Shown piece by piece: positions 1-5,483 of a DNA stretch of 10,733 nucleotides. Position numbers and translations under genes: made by a program. The number at the start of each line of letters is the position of its first letter. Position 1 is the first letter of the stretch. The notes under the pieces were generated by a model that had not been told where the DNA came from, did no database searches, and saw nothing but the letters and a program-made list of their open reading frames with translations. Source of the DNA: a bacterium ADurb.Bin374 (GTDB lineage Bacteria; Riflebacteria; Ozemobacteria; Ozemobacterales; Ozemobacteraceae); contig MWAR01000259.1 in the NCBI GenBank assembly GCA_002068715.1, positions 1 to 10,733 of the forward strand. Reading direction: 5' to 3'.

Positions 1-1183
1 AAATATCGTCCGAGTACGAGCCGCGGGCGTAGAGTTTGCCATCCTGGAACGACAGGTCGAGACCGACAAAGACGATAGGGTCACAACCGCAGCTTCGCGC
101 GAGGTCGAACGCGGTTGTCGCGATCGAGCCCCAGCAGACGACCTTGCCGGTCGGCTCGCGGAACGGCTCGGTGAGAGACTGCAGGCCGCCGCCGAACGTC
201 ATGGCCATCTTCGGCCCCCGGAACTGCTCGATGATATCGGGGTGCGTCATCGGCTCGACGGCCAGGACGACGCCGGTTTCGTTCTCGACCCCGACGAAAT
301 CGAGCGAGTTCAGATAACTCGGGTCGGCGGCCAATACAATATGTGGTCGTATATTCCTCGCGACGAGCTGCCGGAACGACGTGTCGACGGCAATGACCAG
401 GAATCGGTCGCGGATATCGGCGAGCAGGCCGGCGTTCTTTTCAAGCGACGGGCCGGCGGCGACTATGACGGCAGGCACGCCGGCGAACCGCCCGAACATC
501 CGCCCCACGCCAGGCAGCGTCAGGGCCGCCCGGAGATTTGCGAACGAGTTCGAATGGAACTCGTTTCCCGTGTGCATCAGCGTGACGAGGTTGCCCTTGG
601 AGCGGTTCGCGAGATACCGCACCTTCTCCTTGAGACGCTCGAAATACCCGTGAAAGCGTGCCAGCGACGGCGGATGCTCGACGATGGCCAGCGCCTCGAG
701 ACTGACCCAGTCGAGGCCCATCGCCCACCGGTCGCCGAATTCATCGGGCGTCATCCCGACGCACCATTCGACTCTCGGATCATTCAGCGCGGGCCGCATG
801 TCGCGGCTTGCCAGGGCCCGCAGGAAGACTTGCGGATCGGGCTCGACGACGTATACCTGACGCTCGGCCCCGGGCCCGGCGAGTTTTTCCAGGACGACAT
901 CGACCAGATAGCCCAAGCCCGCGCCCAGAATGATGACATTCGTATGCTGGGACTGCAACGCCGATTCCACCTGGCGCGCGGCTTCAGCAAGGGGATCATA
1001 GCGGCTGTGGTACGAAAAGGTTTTTCCTCCGGACGCGATGGTCAGCGTGGGCAGCCCCGTGCGGGCCGGCTCCACCCGGAAGGAGACATCGGGCGGCGAG
1101 ACGGCATGTCGCTGCGCCATCGCAACAAGATGCGGGTGGCGTATCAGCGCCTGCAGATTTGCCTTCAGGAATGGCGATTCCAT
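1..1183 (-). CDS. Motility accessory factor, DUF115/MptE-like family (partial, C-terminus beyond window edge)
   Basis: The frame is open from the start codon to the window edge, giving 394 codons with no stop. Seen: an N-terminal region (about 1-80); a Rossmann-like beta-strand/glycine turn, VIILGAGLGYL (83-93); an acidic VVEPD strand end (112-116); then the core with AAGPSLEKN (242-250), VIAVDTS (263-269), LAADPS (284-289) and FVGLDLSF (372-379). The AAGPSL..N and VGxDLSF motifs are hallmarks of the DUF115 / 6-hydroxymethylpterin-pyrophosphokinase-MptE-like family found in flagellar Maf proteins. Such proteins are linked to transfer of pseudaminic- or legionaminic-type sugars to flagellin before export. 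Family members are usually about 600-700 residues, so roughly the last third is missing here. Two ATGs are adjacent (1186, 1183). I chose 1183 because AAGGAG lies 1 nt from the first but 4 nt from the second. The gene begins 39 nt after the 207-aa gene and is probably cotranscribed with it. Family assignment is confident; the glycosylation role is inferred from family and context. Confidence 0.9.
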   Translation of the reverse strand, partial: MESPFLKANLQALIRHPHLVAMAQRHAVSPPDVSFRVEPARTGLPTLTIASGGKTFSYHSRYDPLAEAARQVESALQSQHTNVIILGAGLGYLVDVVLEKLAGPGAERQVYVVEPDPQVFLRALASRDMRPALNDPRVEWCVGMTPDEFGDRWAMGLDWVSLEALAIVEHPPSLARFHGYFERLKEKVRYLANRSKGNLVTLMHTGNEFHSNSFANLRAALTLPGVGRMFGRFAGVPAVIVAAGPSLEKNAGLLADIRDRFLVIAVDTSFRQLVARNIRPHIVLAADPSYLNSLDFVGVENETGVVLAVEPMTHPDIIEQFRGPKMAMTFGGGLQSLTEPFREPTGKVVCWGSIATTAFDLARSCGCDPIVFVGLDLSFQDGKLYARGSYSDDI

Positions 1184-1222
1184 CATGCTCCTTCTCCGCT
1201 CGCGGAAACGGGCCGGCCGGGT

Positions 1223-1846
1223 TTACTCGGTATTCCCGGGCATCAGGCTCCTCAGTTCGTCGAACAGTTCGCGTGCCTGAGCGGTGATCGGGGGAATTTC
1301 GTATTCGAGGATGTCCGCCAGCCCAACCCAGTCGTTGTTCTCGTGCGCCTTCTGCAGCGCGGTCATCTGGGTCGCAAGCTGGTCCATCAACTGCGCGCGA
1401 CTCGACTCGATCGACCGCTCGCTCATCTCGGGGGCAAGTCCGACTGCCAGGTTCTTCAGAATCGAGGAAAGCCACTCGAGACCGTCCAGCGTTTCGAGCT
1501 GCCGCTCCATGGCCTCCTTGATCTTCCCGATCCGGAGGTCCGATGCGACGTTCAGGGCCCGCTCGTCGATGAAATCGAAGACATCTGGCCCTTCTTCGAG
1601 CGCCATTTCCAGCAGGTCGCGAGCCGTCGCGGTAAGAATCTCCACCGTCTGGTATTCGACGATCTTGTGCGACGCGAGAACATCAGTCTGATCGGCGGAC
1701 AACCGCGTATCGTCGGCGATCACTTCCATGACCGCCGCTCCGCTGTCCTTCAGTTCGGCCGAGATCAGTTCGACCAGGTCCGCAAGAGTCACTTCCGGCG
1801 TGATGCCGTCGATCGTGATCGGTTCACCGTTCAGCAGAATATTCAC
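1223..1846 (-). CDS. Hypothetical protein, 207 aa, between fliD and the Maf homolog
   Basis: I do not recognise a named family. The start is GTG, supported by AGGAG at 1855-1859 with an 8-nt spacer; there is no in-frame ATG upstream before a stop. The product is acidic, lacks cysteine, and has no signal peptide or membrane segment. Residues 1-72 look beta-rich: the opening MNILLNGEPITIDG, followed by TLADLVELI, resembles the start of small beta-grasp proteins (ThiS/MoaD-like), but the diagnostic C-terminal GG is absent. Residues 73-200 look helical, with an ENNDWVGLADILEYEIPP segment (169-186) that could be a helical-hairpin core. The gene lies 77 nt after fliD and 39 nt before the Maf homolog, so a role in filament export, chaperoning or glycosylation is plausible. 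It sits where fliS often occurs but does not obviously resemble FliS. Function is unassigned. Confidence 0.85.
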   Translation of the reverse strand: MNILLNGEPITIDGITPEVTLADLVELISAELKDSGAAVMEVIADDTRLSADQTDVLASHKIVEYQTVEILTATARDLLEMALEEGPDVFDFIDERALNVASDLRIGKIKEAMERQLETLDGLEWLSSILKNLAVGLAPEMSERSIESSRAQLMDQLATQMTALQKAHENNDWVGLADILEYEIPPITAQARELFDELRSLMPGNTE

Positions 1847-1911
1847 TCGAGCCGCTCCTGGCTGCCTCGCCCGGCATAAAATATTTCATTCAATATCATA
1901 TCAAGCATCAT
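1843..1911 (-). CDS. Possible 22-codon small ORF overlapping the start of the 207-aa gene
   Basis: Two tandem ATGs (1911 and 1908) follow AGGAAGGGG, so an AGGA core lies 5 or 8 nt from a start. The frame runs 22 codons (begins MMLDMILNEIF, ends SQERLE) to a TGA that overlaps the GTG start of the next gene as GTGA. This start-stop overlap is typical of translational coupling. It lies wholly between fliD and the 207-aa gene. No homology is recognised, and a 22-codon frame can arise by chance, so this is only a candidate. Confidence 0.25.
   Translation of the reverse strand: MMLDMILNEIFYAGRGSQERLE
1850..1863 (-). promoter_or_regulatory. Ribosome binding site of the 207-aa gene, in a small hairpin loop
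   Basis: AGGAG (1855-1859) is 8 nt from the GTG at 1846 and decides that non-ATG start. It lies in the 6-nt loop AGGAGC closed by a 4-bp stem, AGCC (1860-1863) with GGCT (1850-1853). The stem is short, so the fold is tentative. Confidence 0.45.
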
Positions 1912-1923
1912 CCCCTTCCTTCA

Positions 1924-4899
1924 TCAGCCGCCCGTCAGCTGAGCAAGCTGGCTGGCGAAGGCGTCCGCCTGGCTCTGATACTTCGACATCGCGGTTTCGA
2001 GGGCCGCGTATTGTTTCAGCAGAGACTCCTCGCGGTCCGCGAGCTTCTCCTCCTGGCGGTCGATCTGCTTGTTGAGAAGCGTGATCTGGCGGTCCATCGT
2101 GCTGTCCGCGTTCGTGACCCCCGAGCGGCCGACACGAAGCGTTAGAATACCGTCGCTCTTGGTGAACTCGTTCAGCATGTTCTTGAGCCGGCGCGCGATT
2201 CCCATGTCCGATTCTTTGGATGAATCGTTTGCAAACAGCGCCGCGATCTTTTCCGGGCTGTTGGTCAGCACATCGTTCAACTTGTCCTCATCCGTGATGG
2301 ACAGCTTACCGACCTGGGTCGTCTGATAATCCGAACCGACCTTGCCAGTCGAGATGCCGATATCCGAAAGACTGTCGAACAGCTTGTCGATGCCTCCTAC
2401 AACACCCGACATGACGACGCGCATCCGGCTCCGGACGGACGAGAGCGTCGTATCGCCGGCAAGAAGACCGACCTGAAATTTTTTCTCGTATGTGGCGAGT
2501 TCGTCTTCCGAGAGGGCCTCCTTCTCGGCCTCGGTCAGCGCCTGGAGCGACGTGTCCTTCTCTTCCGTGAGTTTGGTGTAGATCAGCTCCATCACTTCGT
2601 TGTAACTCGCGATGAAATCATCGATGGCTTTGCGGGAATTCTTCGTATCGGCCGTGACGGTGATGGTCTCCCCGCTTCCGGTCGTCGTGCCCTTGAGCGT
2701 GAAGCTCAGACCGTCGATGACGTCGGACACGTCATTCGACTGCCTGACGATGTCAGATCCGCCATACATGCCGTCGACGGTGAAGACCGCGTTTTTTCCG
2801 ACATTCTGCGGCGCCGTGATCAGACCGAGCGCCGACAGGAAGTTGCTCGTATCGGTCGAGGCACCGATGGCAATCGAGGTGTTTCCCGTCTGCTTCGAGG
2901 TGAGCATGAACCGCCCGGTGTTCGAATCGAACTCCGCCTTCACGCCGGCCTTCGCGTTGCCGTTGATCGTCGCCATCAGCGAATCGAGTGTGATCGAGCC
3001 GGGATTCGCGATGGTGAACGTGGCGCCGTTGATGGTGAACGTTCCGGCAGAAATGGTCTGGGCAAATCCGGTTTTGTCGAGCGTCGCGGACGTCTGAAGC
3101 GACGAAAGCGGGCGGCTGCTTTCCAAGGTCGGTCCGGAATCGGCCCCCGAGGCGGTCGTTCCCGAAGCGATGCCGAGGGAAGCGGCGAGCCCTCCGCTCG
3201 CGTCTTCGAGTTTGAGGCTTGCGGAACTGCCTTTCTGCTCCGACGCGATCCGGAAGGTGTGACTGGCCTCGTCGTACCAGACGTCTTCGACGCCCGAAAT
3301 CGCATCCAGCCGCTCCATGAACGACGCGAGCGAGTCGGTCGAGTTCCAGTCGACCGTGCTTGCCGTGCCGTTCACCGTCAGCTTCACCTGCCCGGAGGAG
3401 CCTGCCGTCGCGAGCCCGAGCGTTTCGAGATTCTGCGAAAGGGCATCGACGGCCGAGAAGCCGAGTCCCGAACCGCTTGAAAGCGTTGCCGACGTCGATT
3501 GAGAACCGCTTATCAGGCCGGCAGCCGTGAGGAAATTGCTGGTGTCGTTCGCAGCGCCCAGGCCGATCGGAAGCGAAGTTCCATCCTTCCGGGTCAGTCT
3601 GATCGTGTCCTTTTCGGGATCGTATGTCGCGGCAATCCCCGTCAGGGAGGTGATTCTCGAAAGCACGTTCTGGAGCGTGTCGTTCTGGTTGTCGATCGCG
3701 ATCTGCACCCCGTCGAGCGTGAACATTCCGGTGGTGATGACGGAAGAGAACGTCTCCTGAGAGAGCTTTTTCCCGGAATCCGTCGTCGAGGAGACGGTCG
3801 TATTGCCGAACAGCATCGCCGCGAGATTCCCGCTCGAGGTGCCGACGGTGAACTTCGTCGTATCGGTGGTGTCGGCATTCGCCAGCACCAGTTTTCCCGT
3901 TCCCTGGTCGAATTTGAACTCCATCAGCCGGTCCGCCGGATTGCCGGTCACCGCGCCGCCCCGGACCAGGTCGGGAGAAGCATCGATCCGGTGGTTCATC
4001 GCGCTCACGAACTCGGATATCGTCGAATCCGCGTCGAGGCCCGCCGATGCCAGATCGAGCGTCACCGCAGCCCCACCCTGCCGCTGAACGGTCATCCCGG
4101 AGAGAGTATCGACGCCGAGATCCCGCAGTGTCGTCTGAAGCCCCGCCCTGATCGGCAGCAGGCTCGAATCCTTCGCCGGCTGATCCTTTGTGAGGGTGAC
4201 GCTGCCCGTGGCGGAGAACATCTTTCCCACGACATCGCCGGATATATCGGACAAGGCCAGCGTCTTGTTGCTGTCTAGAAGCGTGACGCGAACCCGGTTC
4301 GTTTTCAGGTCATACCCGGCGACGGCTTTTCCTTTCATGTTCGTATTGCCGGAAATAGTTGTATTGATGCTGTTGATCAGGTTCTGGACGGAGGCTCCCG
4401 GGTCCACCGTGATATTTTCCGTCGCAGAACCGATCGTCAGCTTCAATTCACCGGGTGTGACGCCGAGATTGCTCAGGACCGTATTCACACCCCCGACCGA
4501 TTTCGGGCTCTGCAGGTTCTCCCCCATCTCGATCGCCCCGCCCAACCTGCTTGTGGAAGAGACGCTCGTGGCGGAAGCCAGCTGTTTCACGTTGATGGTG
4601 TAACTGCCGACTTTCGCCGACGTGTTCGCTACGGCGCTCAGCAGCTTGTCACTCGAGGAGGTAACGGACTTGGAATTGAAGGTCTTCGAAAAGATCAGGT
4701 CGGTGGCCTTGTTCTGAAGGCCGTACAGCTTGAGATTCACATCCTGCAGGATCGACTTCTGGAAGGCGATCGTGTTGCGCTTCTGCTCGAGCTGATTCAG
4801 CGGCGCGCGCTCGGCTTCGATGATCTTGGTGATCAGGCTTTGCGTGTCAAGCCCGCTGGACAGGCCACCGACCCAGTTTCTCGAAATACTGCTGACCAT
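1924..4899 (-). CDS. fliD: Flagellar filament capping protein FliD (HAP2), enlarged
   Basis: FliD forms the oligomeric cap at the filament tip that folds incoming flagellin. Seen: an N-terminal FliD_N segment (about 8-110) with GLSSGLDTQSLITKIIEAER and PLNQLEQK heptad character; a C-terminal FliD_C region (about 700-985) with VFTVDG, DVIDGLSFTLKG, FIASYNEVM, GKLSITDEDKLNDVL and a final coiled segment (about 935-988). Between them (about 135-694) are five degenerate beta-rich modules resembling the Flagellin_IN hook motif. At 991 residues the protein is about twice the usual 450-500 aa, the excess lying in these modules. No cysteine is present. The ATG at 4899 has a near-perfect AAGGAGGTA (4904-4912), 6 nt from GGAGG to the start. 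The gene ends with two consecutive TGA codons. It lies 62 nt after flaG, the usual flaG-fliD order. Identity is firm; the function of the expanded exposed domain is unknown. Confidence 0.96.
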   Translation of the reverse strand: MVSSISRNWVGGLSSGLDTQSLITKIIEAERAPLNQLEQKRNTIAFQKSILQDVNLKLYGLQNKATDLIFSKTFNSKSVTSSSDKLLSAVANTSAKVGSYTINVKQLASATSVSSTSRLGGAIEMGENLQSPKSVGGVNTVLSNLGVTPGELKLTIGSATENITVDPGASVQNLINSINTTISGNTNMKGKAVAGYDLKTNRVRVTLLDSNKTLALSDISGDVVGKMFSATGSVTLTKDQPAKDSSLLPIRAGLQTTLRDLGVDTLSGMTVQRQGGAAVTLDLASAGLDADSTISEFVSAMNHRIDASPDLVRGGAVTGNPADRLMEFKFDQGTGKLVLANADTTDTTKFTVGTSSGNLAAMLFGNTTVSSTTDSGKKLSQETFSSVITTGMFTLDGVQIAIDNQNDTLQNVLSRITSLTGIAATYDPEKDTIRLTRKDGTSLPIGLGAANDTSNFLTAAGLISGSQSTSATLSSGSGLGFSAVDALSQNLETLGLATAGSSGQVKLTVNGTASTVDWNSTDSLASFMERLDAISGVEDVWYDEASHTFRIASEQKGSSASLKLEDASGGLAASLGIASGTTASGADSGPTLESSRPLSSLQTSATLDKTGFAQTISAGTFTINGATFTIANPGSITLDSLMATINGNAKAGVKAEFDSNTGRFMLTSKQTGNTSIAIGASTDTSNFLSALGLITAPQNVGKNAVFTVDGMYGGSDIVRQSNDVSDVIDGLSFTLKGTTTGSGETITVTADTKNSRKAIDDFIASYNEVMELIYTKLTEEKDTSLQALTEAEKEALSEDELATYEKKFQVGLLAGDTTLSSVRSRMRVVMSGVVGGIDKLFDSLSDIGISTGKVGSDYQTTQVGKLSITDEDKLNDVLTNSPEKIAALFANDSSKESDMGIARRLKNMLNEFTKSDGILTLRVGRSGVTNADSTMDRQITLLNKQIDRQEEKLADREESLLKQYAALETAMSKYQSQADAFASQLAQLTGG
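2818..4497 (-). repeat. Five degenerate tandem beta-modules within FliD (protein level)
   Basis: FliD residues of about 135-230, 254-361, 383-463, 488-578 and 611-694 share a pattern: a short strand with G-x-[FV/K]-x-[IL]-[ND]G, a stretch with T/S-L..[LF]...[IM]N or similar, an A-x-[YF]D..[TK]-x strand pair, and a closing ...[LMF].GL or similar. The third and fifth match best: GMFTLDGVQI against GTFTINGATF, and DTSNFLTAAGLIS against DTSNFLSALGLIT. The others are more diverged. This is the pattern of the Flagellin_IN motif known from FliD and long flagellins. Module edges were judged by eye. Confidence 0.6.
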
Positions 4900-4903
4900 A
4901 TAG

Positions 4904-4942
4904 TACCTCCTTCACGGCGCCGGGATCAGCTCCGCGAGTGAA
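4904..4942 (-). promoter_or_regulatory. fliD ribosome binding site with adjoining weak hairpin
   Basis: The near-consensus AAGGAGGTA (4904-4912) fixes the fliD start. Immediately upstream, TTCAC (4938-4942) can pair with GTGAA (4911-4915), whose 3' end is the first bases of the ribosome site. The loop is 22 nt and the stem only 5 bp, so the pairing is weak alone, but the flaG leader has the same TTCAC...GTGAA arrangement beside its ribosome site. Confidence 0.45.
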
Positions 4943-4961
4943 CCGGAAATCTCCAGGCTCG

Positions 4962-5333
4962 TCAGGCCTTCTTGTCGAAGATGATTCCCAGGTATTCCTG
5001 CATTTTTGCGACGAGATCGAGCGCTTCCTGGGAGGGGATCTCCCGGATCACCTTGTCGTTCGCGACGTCGATGACCGAAACCATCATCTGTTGGGTTGCA
5101 TCATGAATCCTGAACTTCAGAGAACGGTCGAAAATCATGGACGTCTTGTTCAACTTATCGACGGCATCCTTGATTTTCTCCATCTGTTTGGCGGGATCCT
5201 CGGCTTCGGCCTGCGCCTTCACCGCTTCCTGCTGCATGGGCGTGCCGGAGCCGGGCATGGGAATGCTGACCTCTGGCTCCTTGGTCATCTCGGGAATTTG
5301 AACGGCTACAGGTTTCACATTTCCGATTTCCAT
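4962..5333 (-). CDS. flaG: FlaG family flagellar protein
   Basis: The 123-residue product has the usual FlaG size and layout. A low-complexity polar N-terminus (1-45, rich in P, E, Q and A) and a helical segment (about 46-65) precede the conserved C-terminal domain (about 68-121): LKFRIHDAT, MVSVIDVANDKVIREIPS and a helix ending MQEYLGIIFDKKA. FlaG proteins influence filament length or structure in several bacteria; the mechanism is poorly defined. The ATG at 5333 has AAAGGAGGTA (5341-5350) with 9 nt from GGAGG to the start. The gene lies 150 nt after flagellin B and 62 nt before fliD, so flaG-fliD are probably cotranscribed, possibly with read-through from the flagellin. There is no cysteine and no signal peptide. 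Confidence 0.94.
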   Translation of the reverse strand: MEIGNVKPVAVQIPEMTKEPEVSIPMPGSGTPMQQEAVKAQAEAEDPAKQMEKIKDAVDKLNKTSMIFDRSLKFRIHDATQQMMVSVIDVANDKVIREIPSQEALDLVAKMQEYLGIIFDKKA

Positions 5334-5340
5334 ATCGATC

Positions 5341-5378
5341 TACCTCCTTTCACGGAACGAATCTTTGCATCCCGTGAA
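5341..5378 (-). promoter_or_regulatory. flaG ribosome binding site abutting a 7-bp hairpin
   Basis: TTCACGG (5372-5378) pairs perfectly with CCGTGAA (5349-5355) around a 16-nt loop, and the 3' arm runs directly into the AAAGGAGGTA ribosome site (5341-5350), sharing its first two bases. The stem could expose or partly occlude the site. The fliD leader shows a shorter version. No regulator can be named. Confidence 0.5.
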
Positions 5379-5393
5379 TTCAAGCCAACGAGG

Positions 5394-5445
5394 GAGTGGT
5401 GCGGCCGGGAAGGAGGGCAATCCCTCCCGCCCGGCCCTGTCACTC
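5394..5445 (-). other. G+C-rich hairpin downstream of flagellin B (mRNA 3' structure or attenuator)
   Basis: GAGTG (5394-5398) pairs with CACTC (5441-5445); GGCCGGG (5403-5409) pairs with CCCGGCC (5430-5436); GGAGGG (5412-5417) pairs with CCCTCC (5422-5427). The loop is CAAT (plus-strand reading) and internal loops are small. It begins 38 nt after the flagellin stop. No T-run follows on the transcribed strand, so it does not fit a standard intrinsic terminator. A stabilising, processing or attenuating element between the flagellin and flaG is more likely. The same structure follows flagellin A. Confidence 0.7.
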
Positions 5446-5483
5446 ACCATCCTACAACTGTACCATACCTCTTATCGGAACTC

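Noticed and set aside
996..1475. Minus-strand 159-codon frame overlapping the end of the 207-aa gene and the Maf start
   Set aside because: It is out of frame with both real genes, has shadow-like composition and no ribosome site.
242..1879. Long plus-strand open frame of 545 codons opposite the Maf homolog and the 207-aa gene
   Set aside because: It is antisense to two genes with clear ribosome sites, and the minus strand encodes recognisable DUF115 motifs. Its R/H/Q/P-rich composition is typical of a shadow frame in G+C-rich DNA.
5394..5445. Standard Rho-independent terminator after flagellin B
   Set aside because: The stem is very strong, but no T-tract follows on the transcribed strand, so it is listed as a hairpin of unknown role.
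5466..5476. CCGATAA on the minus strand just after the flagellin B stop as a sigma-28 promoter for flaG
   Set aside because: The -10 match is fair, but there is no TAAA-like -35 at the right distance, and the sequence there is the constrained flagellin C-terminus.
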